NCBI GenBank assembly: GCA_017480445.1 | Contig: JAFVAO010000066.1 | Location: 1-59,174 of the forward strand | Source: Lachnospiraceae bacterium | Lineage (GTDB): Bacteria > Bacillota > Clostridia > Lachnospirales > Lachnospiraceae | Length of the DNA: 59,174 bases | Direction of reading: 5' to 3' | Shown here: positions 25,413-34,125 of the stretch, piece after piece | Numbering within the stretch: position 1 is the first letter of the stretch | Layout of the letters: every line of letters starts with the position of its first letter | Translations under genes and position numbers: made by a program | The notes under the pieces: model-generated | Seen by the model: the letters and a program-made list of their open reading frames with translations, nothing else | What the model was told of the DNA's origin: nothing | Database searches by the model: none

Positions 25413-25469
25413 TGGTTCTGGAAAAGGATTTTTGATACTTAAATCACTAATTGCGTCCGCAAGGACACG

Positions 25470-26498
25470 GTGGGACTGGATATGCAGGAGACACAAGAGC
25501 AGAGACAGATGCAATTTTATATGGCGCCGATGGAAGGACTGACGGGGTATGTGTTCCGCAATGCACATGCGCGTTTTTTCGGTAAGCTGGACAAGTATTT
25601 TACGCCGTTTATTGCCGGATCGGGATTAAGCCACAGGGAACTGCACGATGTCTTGCCGGAGCATAATCGTGATCTGCCGGTGGTGCCGCAGATTATGACC
25701 AACAGGGCGGCGGATTTTCTGGCGGTTGCGAAGCGGCTGGAGGAGTTTGGCTACCGGGAGGTGAACCTGAATCTGGGCTGTCCGTCCGGCACGGTGGTGA
25801 GTAAGGGCAGAGGTGCGGGATTCCTGAAGGATCCGGAGGCACTGGAGCGCTTTTTTGAGGCCATTTATGACGCCTGTCCGCTGCGTATTTCCGTGAAGAC
25901 ACGGATCGGCGTATCCGATGCGGAGGAGTGGGAGCGGATTCGGGCGATCTATGCGCGCTTCCCGGTGGAGGAGTTGATCATCCATCCCAGACTGCAAAAG
26001 GATTTTTACAAGGGACCGATCCGCTGGGATGCCTTTGCGCGGGCGGTCAGTTGTTTCAATGACAACAGGGACTGCAATGGTTTTAAAGGGTGCGATGATT
26101 TCAAGAAAACGCCGCTGTGCTACAACGGAGACGTACACAGTGTGGCGGCATATCGGCAGTTGCGGGAACAATATCCCCAGGTGGATCGGGTAATGCTCGG
26201 ACGGGGTATTTTGATGGATCCGTTTCTGGTACAGCACTGTCAAAGCGGAGAGAGCGATTATGCGTTGGAGCGCTTGCGCGACATGTTGCAAACGCTGCTG
26301 CAGGAGTATCGCAGAGAGATGGGGAATGATACCCACACTTTATATAAGATGAAAGAAATCTGGACCTATCTGGGGCTGCGCATCGCAGACAATGGGACCA
26401 AAGCGCTGAAAAAGATCAAAAAAGCGCGCACATTGGAGGAGTATCGGATCGGCGCGGCGGAGGCATTGCGCGCCTGGGAGGAGACCTGCGCGGAGTAA
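25470..26498 (+). CDS. dus: tRNA-dihydrouridine synthase
   Basis: This FMN enzyme reduces specific uridines in tRNA D-loops; it has 342 residues. MAPMEGLTGYVFRNA starts the barrel, NLGCPSGTVVSKGRG holds the catalytic Cys, and SVKTRIG, EELIIHPRLQKDFYKG, PLCYNGDV and VMLGRGIL are the later FMN/tRNA signatures. The start is uncertain: the GTG at 25470 has AAGGA 4 nt upstream, while family alignment fits the ATG at 25509. An unusual insertion of about 20 residues with two Cys (FNDNRDCNGFKGCDDF) precedes the PLCYNGDV strand. The stop lies within a 7-bp GC-rich inverted repeat. Confidence 0.88.
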   Translation: MGLDMQETQEQRQMQFYMAPMEGLTGYVFRNAHARFFGKLDKYFTPFIAGSGLSHRELHDVLPEHNRDLPVVPQIMTNRAADFLAVAKRLEEFGYREVNLNLGCPSGTVVSKGRGAGFLKDPEALERFFEAIYDACPLRISVKTRIGVSDAEEWERIRAIYARFPVEELIIHPRLQKDFYKGPIRWDAFARAVSCFNDNRDCNGFKGCDDFKKTPLCYNGDVHSVAAYRQLREQYPQVDRVMLGRGILMDPFLVQHCQSGESDYALERLRDMLQTLLQEYRREMGNDTHTLYKMKEIWTYLGLRIADNGTKALKKIKKARTLEEYRIGAAEALRAWEETCAE

Positions 26499-26940
26499 AT
26501 CGCGTCGCGCAGATGTTGTCTGTATAATTATAGAATTTGTCAAAACAAAAAAAGTGACACGCGAGTCGTCCAAAAATATAGTTTATGCAAAATCTACAAA
26601 AAAAATTCAAAAATCAATAAAACGATTTAAAAAGGACGGGAAAAAGTCCACATTTATCCACATTTGAAAATGCCAAAAACTGGACAAAAGGGATTTATAC
26701 ACCGACTTATGCACATTATCCACTAAAATTAAGGCGTTTTTCGGGATGCGAAAATGTTTGTCAAGCAAAACATTCGTTTTGTGAATTTTTGATAAATCGA
26801 AATAAATAACACCTCGATTTTAATAAATCTATTGACAGATACAATTTCAAAAATATATAAAAAATTTGTGAAATTATTGCAAAACAATTGCACGGCATGT
26901 TATAATGCTTATACAATAAACTATCGAAAGGGATGATAGC
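26499..26940. promoter_or_regulatory. AT-rich intergenic region with DnaA-box array and hpf promoters
   Basis: Four 9-mers resembling the DnaA box lie in the same orientation within 71 bp: TTATCCACA (26654, perfect), TTATACACC (26695), TTATGCACA (26707) and TTATCCACT (26716, directly abutting). The flanks are strongly AT-rich. Further right are two promoter candidates for hpf: TTGACA (26832) with TATATA (26854), and TTGCAA (26877) with TATAAT (26901, spacer 18). No gene is seen. Confidence 0.6.
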
Positions 26941-27468
26941 ATGAAATTCATAATTGTAGGCAGAAACATTGAAGTGACCCCCGGATTGAAAGCCGCGGTG
27001 GAGGACAAGATCGGCAAACTGGACAAGTATTTTAATCCGGATACGGAAGTGCACGTGACATTGAGCGTGGAGAAAGAGAGGCAGAAGATTGAGGTGACCA
27101 TACCGGTGAAGGGCAGCATCATCCGTTCTGAGCAGGTCAGCAACGATATGTATGTGTCCATTGATCTGGTAGAGGAGATCATCGAGAGACAGTTGAAGAG
27201 ATATAAAAATAAGATCGTGGACAGACAGCAGGCCGGCGGCGATTTCAGCCAGATGTATATGGAAAATGAGTACATGGACGATGAGGAAGTGAAGATTGTC
27301 CGCACCAAGAAGTTCGACATCAAGCCGATGTATCCCGAGGATGCCTGCATCCAGATGGAGCTGTTGGGACATAATTTCTTCGTGTTCTGTAATGCGGAGA
27401 CAGATCAGGTCAATGTGGTTTACAAGCGGAAGGGAGATACCTACGGGTTGATCGAGCCGGAAGCTTAA
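26941..27468 (+). CDS. hpf: Ribosome hibernation-promoting factor, long form
   Basis: This 175-residue protein promotes 100S ribosome dimers and protects idle ribosomes. The N-terminal S30AE domain is at about 1-100 (MKFIIVGRNIEVTPGLKAAV, KIGKLDKYF). A linker follows, and a C-terminal dimerisation domain at about 118-175 (VRTKKFDIKPMYPEDACIQM, LGHNFFVFCNAETDQVNVVY). The presence of both domains defines the long form. Two upstream promoters suggest growth-phase control. A GAAAGGGATG site precedes the ATG. Confidence 0.94.
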   Translation: MKFIIVGRNIEVTPGLKAAVEDKIGKLDKYFNPDTEVHVTLSVEKERQKIEVTIPVKGSIIRSEQVSNDMYVSIDLVEEIIERQLKRYKNKIVDRQQAGGDFSQMYMENEYMDDEEVKIVRTKKFDIKPMYPEDACIQMELLGHNFFVFCNAETDQVNVVYKRKGDTYGLIEPEA

Positions 27469-27471
27469 AAG

Positions 27472-27560
27472 AACCGCCCGGATCGGGTGGTTGCATCAGA
27501 AAACAGAATCAGACGGCGGTCATTGCCGGACGTGGAGAACACGCCGGCAATGGTTGCCTT
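27472..27560 (+). terminator. Tandem hairpins ending the hpf transcript
   Basis: A first small hairpin (AACCGCCCG / CGGGTGGTT, 27472-27492) is followed by a stronger one: CATTGCCGGACGTG (27521) pairs with CACGCCGGCAATG (to 27552) with one bulged A. A T-rich tail follows. Confidence 0.75.
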
Positions 27561-27578
27561 TTTCTTTTTACACAAAAC

Positions 27579-27631
27579 TTGTTATTTTTTTATCAAAAAC
27601 CATTGCAAAAGAGAAATGGCTATGATACAAT
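27579..27631 (+). promoter_or_regulatory. Rex-like operator and promoter of the butyrate cluster
   Basis: TTGTTATTTTTTTATCAA (27579-27596) matches the clostridial Rex consensus TTGTTAA-N4-TTAACAA at 12 of 14 fixed positions. Six nt downstream is TTGCAA (27603), then a 17-bp spacer and TACAAT (27626). Rex is the NADH/NAD+ sensing repressor known to control thl-crt-bcd-type operons in clostridia. No rex gene lies in this window. Confidence 0.65.
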
Positions 27632-27693
27632 TGCTACAGTTGCAATGTCAAAAAAATAACGATCATATAATAAGGAAATCGGAGGAAAAGAAA

Positions 27694-28893
27694 ATGGCAA
27701 GAAAAGTGGTTTTGGCAGGCGCGTGTCGTACAGCCATCGGAACAATGGGCGGATCTTTGAGCACCGTCCCGGTAGCGGATCTGGGCGCGATCGTGATCAA
27801 GGAAGCGGTGAAGAGAGCAGGCGTTGCACCGGAAGCGGTAGATCAGGTGTATATGGGCTGTGTCATCCAGGCCGGACAGGGACAGAACGTGGCACGTCAG
27901 GCATCCATCAAGGCAGGCCTTCCCATTGAAGTACCCGCGGTGACGATGAATGTGGTGTGCGGATCCGGGCTGAATTGTGTAAATCAGGCGGCACAAATGA
28001 TCATGGCCGGCGATGCGGATATCGTGGTAGCCGGCGGTATGGAGAATATGTCTATGGCGCCCTTCGCCATTCCCAACGGCCGTTACGGATATCGCATGAT
28101 GTGGCCGAGCCAGAGCCAGGGCGGCCTGGTGGACACCATGGTAAAGGATGCACTCTGGGATGCATTCAATGATTATCATATGATTACCACAGCAGACAAT
28201 GTTGCAAAAGAGTGGAATCTGACCCGCGAGGAGTTGGATGAGTTTGCGTTGAAGAGCCAGCTGAAAGCGGAGGCAGCCATCCAAAACGGCGCATTCAAAA
28301 ATGAGATTGTGCCGGTAGAGATTAAGAAAAAGAAAGAGACCATCGTGTTTGACACCGATGAGGGACCGAGAGCAGGCTCCACCATTGAAGGGCTTGCAAA
28401 GCTTCGTCCGCTGAATCCGGATGGAGTGGTTACCGCAGGTAACGCTTCCGGCATCAACGACGGAGCGGCAGCGGTGGTGCTGCTGAGCGAGGAGAAGGCG
28501 AAGGAGCTGGGCGTGAAGCCCATGGCAACCTTCGTGGCAGGCGCGCTTGCGGGCGTTCGTCCCGAAGTGATGGGCATCGGTCCTGTAGCTGCGACCAGGA
28601 AGGTAATGGCGAGGACCGGTATGAAGATTGAGGACTTTGATATCATCGAGGCAAATGAGGCATTTGCGGCGCAGTCTGTGGCGGTCGGCAAGGAGCTGGG
28701 CATCGATGTGGAGAAGCAGCTCAACCCCAACGGCGGCGCGATCGCGCTGGGACATCCGGTAGGTGCTTCCGGATGCCGTATTCTGGTGACACTGCTGCAT
28801 GAGATGCAGGCAAAGGGCGCGAAGACCGGACTGGCCACGCTGTGTATCGGCGGCGGCATGGGATGCGCGACGATCGTGAAGATTGAAGAGTAG
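27694..28893 (+). CDS. thl: Acetyl-CoA C-acetyltransferase (thiolase)
   Basis: Thl condenses two acetyl-CoA to acetoacetyl-CoA, the first step of butyrate synthesis. The product has 399 residues. Nucleophile Cys89 is in [17 protein letters not shown] holds the catalytic His, and CIGGGMG the second Cys. The longer upstream reading includes the terminator and promoter. The ATG at 27694 follows GGAGGAAAAG. It heads a six-gene cluster (thl-crt-hbd-bcd-etfB-etfA). A palindromic spacer separates it from crt. Confidence 0.94.
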   Translation: MARKVVLAGACRTAIGTMGGSLSTVPVADLGAIVIKEAVKRAGVAPEAVDQVYMGCVIQAGQGQNVARQASIKAGLPIEVPAVTMNVVCGSGLNCVNQAAQMIMAGDADIVVAGGMENMSMAPFAIPNGRYGYRMMWPSQSQGGLVDTMVKDALWDAFNDYHMITTADNVAKEWNLTREELDEFALKSQLKAEAAIQNGAFKNEIVPVEIKKKKETIVFDTDEGPRAGSTIEGLAKLRPLNPDGVVTAGNASGINDGAAAVVLLSEEKAKELGVKPMATFVAGALAGVRPEVMGIGPVAATRKVMARTGMKIEDFDIIEANEAFAAQSVAVGKELGIDVEKQLNPNGGAIALGHPVGASGCRILVTLLHEMQAKGAKTGLATLCIGGGMGCATIVKIEE

Positions 28894-28909
28894 AAAAACT
28901 TGGTGCAGC

Positions 28910-29001
28910 AAAACTCGTTCCGGATATCAGGTTGTATGTTCGGCACGCTTTCGCTACATGTGCCCCACGATACAATCCTGATATCCGGAACTCGGGGTTT
29001 T
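28910..29001. repeat. Branched palindromic spacer between thl and crt
   Basis: GTTCCGGATATCAGGTTGTAT (28917-28937) pairs with its complement at 28970-28991, with one bulged T. Inside, GGCAC/GTGCC form a second stem, and AAAAC/GTTTT pair outside. There is no T run after it. It may be a processing or stability element, a partial attenuator or a small dispersed repeat. Confidence 0.6.
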
Positions 29002-29060
29002 AGAAATTCATATTCGTATGATGATAGCAATAATAGAGAAGTGAGTAGAAAGGGTAAAAC

Positions 29061-29885
29061 ATGGAGTATATTTTGTATGAACAAAAAGAGCAGTACGCGG
29101 TGCTCACGATCAACAGGGAGAAGGCGCTGAACGCGCTGAATTCTCAGGTGTTGGACGAGTTGAATGAGGCGCTGGGTCAGGTGAATCTGGAAGAGGTGAG
29201 AGCGCTTGTCATCACCGGTGCGGGCGCGAAGTCATTCGTGGCGGGCGCGGACATCGGGGAAATGAGCTCGCTCACAAAGGCGGAAGGCGAGGCGTTCGGC
29301 AAGAAGGGGAATGATGTGTTCCGGAAGATCGAGACGTTCCCGATTCCGGTGATCGCTGCAGTGAACGGATTCGCACTGGGCGGCGGCTGCGAGCTGGCGA
29401 TGAGCTGTGATATCCGCATCTGTTCCGAAAACGCAGTGTTCGGACAGCCGGAGGTGGGACTCGGTATTACGCCGGGCTTTGGCGGCACGCAGAGACTGGC
29501 TCGTCTGGTAGGCGCAGGCATGGCGAAGCAGATGATCTACACGGCGCGCAATATCAAGGCGCCCGAGGCATACCGCATCGGTCTGGTGAACGAGGTGTAT
29601 GCGGCGGAGACCGATGAGGCAGGCAATGTGGTGAAGAGTGCACAGGAGGTACTGCTTGCTGCGGCGGAGAAGATGGCATCCACCATCGCGAAGAATGCGC
29701 CAATCGCTGTGCGCAACTGCAAGAAGGCCATCAACGACGGACTTGCGGTGGATATGGACAAGGCGATCGTGATCGAGGAGAAGCTGTTCGGCGATTGCTT
29801 TGAGACCGAGGATCAGAAGTACGGCATGGCGTTTTTCCTGGATAAGAACAAGGAAAAGGTAAAAGAAGCATTCAAAAATAAATAA
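29061..29885 (+). CDS. crt: 3-hydroxybutyryl-CoA dehydratase (crotonase)
   Basis: Crt dehydrates 3-hydroxybutyryl-CoA to crotonyl-CoA. The product has 274 residues, a little longer than the usual 260 because of an insertion (ETDEAGNVVKSAQEV) after LVNEVY. SFVAGADIGEM and ALGGGCELAMSCDIR form the CoA/oxyanion pocket, and FGQPEVGLGITPGFGGTQRL carries the catalytic Glu. AGAAAGGG precedes the ATG. Second gene of the butyrate cluster. Confidence 0.93.
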   Translation: MEYILYEQKEQYAVLTINREKALNALNSQVLDELNEALGQVNLEEVRALVITGAGAKSFVAGADIGEMSSLTKAEGEAFGKKGNDVFRKIETFPIPVIAAVNGFALGGGCELAMSCDIRICSENAVFGQPEVGLGITPGFGGTQRLARLVGAGMAKQMIYTARNIKAPEAYRIGLVNEVYAAETDEAGNVVKSAQEVLLAAAEKMASTIAKNAPIAVRNCKKAINDGLAVDMDKAIVIEEKLFGDCFETEDQKYGMAFFLDKNKEKVKEAFKNK

Positions 29886-29934
29886 AACAAAACAAATCAC
29901 ACAAAATGAAAATAATAGAAATGGAGGCATTAAA

Positions 29935-30807
29935 ATGAAAGTTGGCGTTATCGGTGCAGGAACCATGGGACAGGGCATTGCGAAAGCATTTGCGCAGGTA
30001 GATGGTTACGAGGTTGCTCTCTGTGATATCAAGCAGGAGTGGGCACAGGGCGGAAAGGACAAGATCGCCAAAGGGTATGCGAAGCTGGTGGAGAAAGGTA
30101 AGATGGATCAGGCTGCAGTGGACGGCATCCTCGCCAAGATCACTCCGGGACTCAAGGAGGATCTGTGTGCGGACTGCGATCTGATCGTGGAGGCTGCATT
30201 TGAGGATATGCAGGTGAAGAAGACGACGTTCGGCGAGCTGGATAAGATCGCGAAAGCGGATTGCATTTTCGCTTCCAATACGTCCAGTTTATCCATCACG
30301 GAGATCGGAAACGGCCTGAGCCGCCCGATGGTTGGCATGCATTTCTTTAATCCCGCTGACCGCATGAAGCTGGTGGAGGTGATCGCCGGTGTGAATACGC
30401 CTGACGAGACCGTGGAGAAGATTAAGAAGATCTCCGAGGAGATCGGCAAGACACCCGTACAGGTGAACGAGGCAGCAGGCTTTGTGGTAAACCGTATTCT
30501 GATTCCGATGATCAACGAAGCCGCTTTCATCAAAATGGAAGGCGTTTCCGACATCGCAGGTATCGACGCGGCGATGAAGCTGGGCGCGAATCATCCGATG
30601 GGACCGTTGGAGCTCGGCGATTTCGTAGGTCTGGACATCTGTCTTGCCATCATGGATGTACTTTATAACGAGACCGGCGACAGCAAGTATCGCGCATGTC
30701 CTTTGATCCGCAAGATGGTACGCGGCGGAAATCTGGGCGTAAAGAGCGGCAAGGGCTTCTACATCTACAATGAAGACCGCACCAAGACCCCTGTTGACGC
30801 ACAGTAG
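29935..30807 (+). CDS. hbd: 3-hydroxybutyryl-CoA dehydrogenase
   Basis: Hbd reduces acetoacetyl-CoA to (S)-3-hydroxybutyryl-CoA with NAD(P)H; it has 290 residues. The N-terminal VGVIGAGTMGQGIAKAF is the Rossmann motif. MHFFNPADRMKLVEV contains the catalytic His, and EAAGFVVNRILIPMINEAAF starts the C-terminal helical domain (HPMGPLELGDFVGLD). TGGAGG lies 8 nt before the ATG. Third gene of the cluster, 49 nt after crt. Confidence 0.95.
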   Translation: MKVGVIGAGTMGQGIAKAFAQVDGYEVALCDIKQEWAQGGKDKIAKGYAKLVEKGKMDQAAVDGILAKITPGLKEDLCADCDLIVEAAFEDMQVKKTTFGELDKIAKADCIFASNTSSLSITEIGNGLSRPMVGMHFFNPADRMKLVEVIAGVNTPDETVEKIKKISEEIGKTPVQVNEAAGFVVNRILIPMINEAAFIKMEGVSDIAGIDAAMKLGANHPMGPLELGDFVGLDICLAIMDVLYNETGDSKYRACPLIRKMVRGGNLGVKSGKGFYIYNEDRTKTPVDAQ

Positions 30808-30848
30808 AATATATTTAATATAATATAAAACATGGAGGAAATAACATC

Positions 30849-32015
30849 ATGGATTTTTCTTTGAGCAAAGAACATGAAATGGCGCGCACTCTTTTCAAAG
30901 AGTTCGCCGAGAACGAAGCAAAGCCCATCGCCATCGAGATCGATGAGACGGAGCGCTTCCCCAGAGAGACCGTTGACAAAATGGCAAAATACGGTTTCCT
31001 CGGGATCCCCGTACCCAAGGAGTACGGCGGACAGGGCTGTGATCCGCTGACCTATGTAATGTGTGTGGAAGAGCTTTCCAAGGTATGCGGCACGACCGGC
31101 GTTATCGTCTCTGCACACACTTCCCTCTGCGTAGATCCCATCATGACCTACGGTACAGAGGAGCAGAAGCAAAAATATCTGGTTCCGCTGGCAAAAGGTG
31201 AGAAGCTTGGTGCATTCGGACTGACCGAGCCCGGTGCAGGTACCGACGCGCAGGGACAGCAGACCAAGGCTGTTTTGGACGGCGACGAGTGGGTATTGAA
31301 CGGCTCCAAGTGCTTCATCACCAACGGTAAAGAGGCGGATGTATATGTGATCTTCGCCGTGACCGGAAAGGTGGAGAAGAGAGGTAAGATGTTAAAAGAG
31401 ATCTCTGCGTTCATCGTAGAGAAGGGTACTCCCGGATTCACCTTTGGTACCAAGGAGAATAAGATGGGTATCCGCGGATCGGCTACCTATGAGCTGATCT
31501 TCACGGACTGCCGTATCCCGAAGGACAACCTGCTGGGACAGAGAGGCAAGGGCTTCAACATCGCGATGCACACGCTGGACGGCGGACGTATCGGTATCGC
31601 GGCGCAGGCGTTGGGTATTGCTGAGGGCGCGCTTGAGAGAACCATCGAGTATACGAAAGAGAGAAAGCAGTTCGGTAAGGCGATCGCCGGTTTCCAGAAT
31701 ACACAGTTCCAGCTGGCAGACATGGCGACCAAGGTGGAGGCAGCGAAGCTTTTGGTCTATCAGGCTGCCATGAAGAAAGCAGAGTACACCAAGAATCCGA
31801 AGGTTTCCTATTCGGTGGAGGCGGCTATGGCGAAGCTCTATGCCGCAGAGGTTGCGATGGAAGTGACCACCAAGGCGGTGCAGCTGCACGGCGGTTACGG
31901 TTATATCAAAGAGTATGAGATCGAGCGAATGATGAGAGACGCCAAGATCACAGAGATCTACGAGGGAACCTCTGAGGTTCAGCGCATGGTTATCTCTGCC
32001 AATATCTTAAAATAG
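30849..32015 (+). CDS. bcd: Butyryl-CoA dehydrogenase
   Basis: This FAD-dependent acyl-CoA dehydrogenase of 388 residues reduces crotonyl-CoA to butyryl-CoA. With EtfAB, clostridial enzymes can bifurcate electrons from NADH to crotonyl-CoA and ferredoxin. FGLTEPGAGTDAQGQ and KCFITNGKEADVYVIF bind FAD/substrate, RKQFGKAI and QLHGGYGYIKEYEIERMMRD are family signatures, and the catalytic Glu is in EIYEGTSE. A TGGAGG site lies upstream. Fourth gene of the cluster. Confidence 0.95.
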   Translation: MDFSLSKEHEMARTLFKEFAENEAKPIAIEIDETERFPRETVDKMAKYGFLGIPVPKEYGGQGCDPLTYVMCVEELSKVCGTTGVIVSAHTSLCVDPIMTYGTEEQKQKYLVPLAKGEKLGAFGLTEPGAGTDAQGQQTKAVLDGDEWVLNGSKCFITNGKEADVYVIFAVTGKVEKRGKMLKEISAFIVEKGTPGFTFGTKENKMGIRGSATYELIFTDCRIPKDNLLGQRGKGFNIAMHTLDGGRIGIAAQALGIAEGALERTIEYTKERKQFGKAIAGFQNTQFQLADMATKVEAAKLLVYQAAMKKAEYTKNPKVSYSVEAAMAKLYAAEVAMEVTTKAVQLHGGYGYIKEYEIERMMRDAKITEIYEGTSEVQRMVISANILK

Positions 32016-32033
32016 AACAGGGAGGAAAAAGAC

Positions 32034-32819
32034 GTGAAAGTTATCGTTTGTGTAAAACAGGTCCCCGATACAAAGGGCGGCGTAAAATTTAACGCCGACG
32101 GAACGCTTGACAGAGCGGCAATGCTTGCCATCATGAATCCGGATGACAAGGCAGGATTAGAGGCGGCGCTGCGCTTGAAGGATCAGTACGGTGCAGAGGT
32201 CACCGTGCTCACCATGGGACTTCCGAAGGCAGCAGATGTGCTCAAGGAGGCATTGGCCATGGGCGCGGATAAGGGTATTCTCGTGACGGACAGAGTGCTG
32301 GGCGGTGCAGATACCTGGGCTACCTCAACCACTATCGCAGGTGCTATCAGAAATCTGGAGTATGATCTGATTATCACCGGCCGCCAGGCAATCGACGGCG
32401 ATACCGCACAGGTGGGACCGCAGATTGCGGAGCATCTCGGCATCCCCGTGATCTCCTATGCGCAGGACATCAAGATCGAGGGAGACAAGGTGATCGTACA
32501 GCGCCAGTATGATGACAGATATCATATACTGGAGGCGCAGATGCCCTGTCTGATCACAGCGCTTTCTGAGTTGAACAAGCCCAGATATATGACACCCGGC
32601 GGAATCTTTGACGCGTGTGCGGCGGAGATCACCACCTGGGGCAGAGCGGACTTAAAGGATGTGGATGATTCCAACTTAGGTCTGAAGGGTTCACCGACCA
32701 AGATCGCCAAGGCATCCGACAAGGTGCGCAAGGGCGCCGGCGAAAAGGTGGTTCCTGAATCACCGGAGGATGCAGTGAGCTTCATTGCAGGCAAATTGGA
32801 CGAGAAGCACATTATCTAA
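32034..32819 (+). CDS. etfB: Electron transfer flavoprotein beta subunit
   Basis: EtfB is the small subunit of the flavoprotein that delivers electrons to Bcd; it has 261 residues. MKVIVCVKQVPDT is the classic N terminus, and EAALRLKDQYGAEVTVLTMG and ITGRQAIDGDTAQVGPQIAE (family signature) follow. The start is GTG at 32034 with GGAGG 8 nt upstream. It lies 18 nt after bcd. Confidence 0.95.
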   Translation: MKVIVCVKQVPDTKGGVKFNADGTLDRAAMLAIMNPDDKAGLEAALRLKDQYGAEVTVLTMGLPKAADVLKEALAMGADKGILVTDRVLGGADTWATSTTIAGAIRNLEYDLIITGRQAIDGDTAQVGPQIAEHLGIPVISYAQDIKIEGDKVIVQRQYDDRYHILEAQMPCLITALSELNKPRYMTPGGIFDACAAEITTWGRADLKDVDDSNLGLKGSPTKIAKASDKVRKGAGEKVVPESPEDAVSFIAGKLDEKHII

Positions 32820-32879
32820 AGAGCAAAAATAATATTTTTGCTCTGCAAGTTTGGTCTGCGCGTTGCTTGACCAAGCTTG
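32820..32879. repeat. Two palindromes between etfB and etfA
   Basis: AGAGCAAAAATA-A-TATTTTTGCTCT (32820-32844) is a perfect 12-bp stem starting at the etfB stop. It is followed by CAAGTTTGGTC (32846) pairing with GACCAAGCTTG (to 32879), one G-U pair. The first arm plus T run could be a partial terminator within the operon, the second an mRNA stabiliser. Confidence 0.65.
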
Positions 32880-32919
32880 ATACGCGCGAAAAAGCAGCGC
32901 AGAAATGAGGAAAAGAAAG

Positions 32920-33969
32920 ATGAATTTAGAAGAATATAAAGGCGTATATGTCTTTGCTCAGCAGGTTGACAATCAGTTGAGCACCATCTCCTTTGAACTG
33001 CTGGGCAAGGCAAAGGAGTTGGCGGCAGACTTAAAAGAGCAGGTGACTGCGGTGCTGATCGGATACAAGGTGAAGGATCTGGCGGATCAGCTGGCAGAGT
33101 ACGGCGCGGACAAGGTGATCGTAGTGGACGATCCCGAACTGGAGACTTATAGAACGGAGCCGTATGCGCATGCATTGGCATCCGTAATCAATCAGTACAA
33201 ACCCGATATCATGCTGGTGGGTGCTACAGCCATCGGACGTGACCTGGGACCTACCGTTTCCGCGAGAGTGGCAACCGGACTGACGGCGGACTGCACCAAA
33301 CTGGATATCGGTGATTTCCCGCTGGTAGCGATTCCCGGCAAAGAGGCTGAGCAGAAGCACAATCAGCTGCTCATGACCCGTCCCGCGTTCGGCGGCAACA
33401 CCATCGCGACCATCGCCTGCCCGGACAACCGTCCCCAGATGGCGACCGTTCGTCCCGGCGTTATGCAGAAGATCGAGCCGATCAAAGGCGCGAAGGCTGT
33501 GGTTGAGGAGTACAATCCCGGATTTACTCCCAACAATAAGTACGTTACCATCAAGGAAGTGGTGAAGGCTGTCTCCGATGTGGCGGACATCATGGACGCG
33601 AAGATTCTGGTATCCGGCGGCCGTGGCGTGGGATCTCCCGAGAACTTCAAGCTCCTCGAGGATCTGGCGGAGGCGCTGGGCGGACAGGTGAGCTGTTCCC
33701 GTGCCGTTGTGGACTCCGGCTGGAAGCCCAAGGATCTGCAGGTAGGTCAGACCGGTAAGACCGTAAGACCGCAGCTGTACTTCGCGATCGGTATCTCCGG
33801 TGCGATCCAGCACGTGGCAGGTATGGAGGAGTCCGACCTGATCATCGCGATCAACAAGGACGAGGACGCACCGATCTTCGATGTGGCGGACTATGGCATT
33901 GTAGGTGATCTGAACAAGATCGTGCCGCAGCTGACCGAGAAGATTAAGGCGATGAAGGCGGCCAAATAA
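32920..33969 (+). CDS. etfA: Electron transfer flavoprotein alpha subunit
   Basis: EtfA is the FAD-binding large subunit, 349 residues. The N-terminal Etf domain starts MNLEEYKGVYVFAQQ. The C-terminal FAD site shows SGGRGVGSPENF, SRAVVDSGW and VGQTGKTVRPQLYFAIGISG with QHVAGM. The ATG at 32920 is favoured because TGAGGAAAAG lies just upstream; an ATG five codons earlier would bury that site. It ends the butyrate cluster and is followed by a strong terminator. Confidence 0.95.
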   Translation: MNLEEYKGVYVFAQQVDNQLSTISFELLGKAKELAADLKEQVTAVLIGYKVKDLADQLAEYGADKVIVVDDPELETYRTEPYAHALASVINQYKPDIMLVGATAIGRDLGPTVSARVATGLTADCTKLDIGDFPLVAIPGKEAEQKHNQLLMTRPAFGGNTIATIACPDNRPQMATVRPGVMQKIEPIKGAKAVVEEYNPGFTPNNKYVTIKEVVKAVSDVADIMDAKILVSGGRGVGSPENFKLLEDLAEALGGQVSCSRAVVDSGWKPKDLQVGQTGKTVRPQLYFAIGISGAIQHVAGMEESDLIIAINKDEDAPIFDVADYGIVGDLNKIVPQLTEKIKAMKAAK

Positions 33970-33998
33970 GACAGTAGTCATTTTCCTATGTGTATGCT

Positions 33999-34034
33999 AT
34001 CATAAAAGGAGAGCGGAAGCTCTCCTTTTATGAT
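33999..34034. terminator. Terminator of the butyrate cluster
   Basis: A perfect 16-bp stem (ATCATAAAAGGAGAGC, loop GGAA) carries TTTTA in its distal arm, 30 nt after the etfA stop. Two further small palindromes (34038-34078 and TGCGGGTGACCCGCA near 34085) follow before the next gene. Confidence 0.85.
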
Positions 34035-34125
34035 GAACAGAATCGCTTATGGTGCGCAGGCTGCACAGAAGCGTTCTGCCCTTGCGGGTGACCCGCATGA
34101 CAATTAGGGGGATGGAGGATCGCAT

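Noticed and set aside
26499-26940. Main replication origin oriC
   Set aside because: The DnaA-like boxes are real, but dnaA, dnaN and rpmH, the usual Firmicute neighbours, are absent.
27477-27495. GGGTGG motif resembling the T-box anti-terminator
   Set aside because: Lacks the rest of the T-box core and is part of a simple hairpin after hpf.
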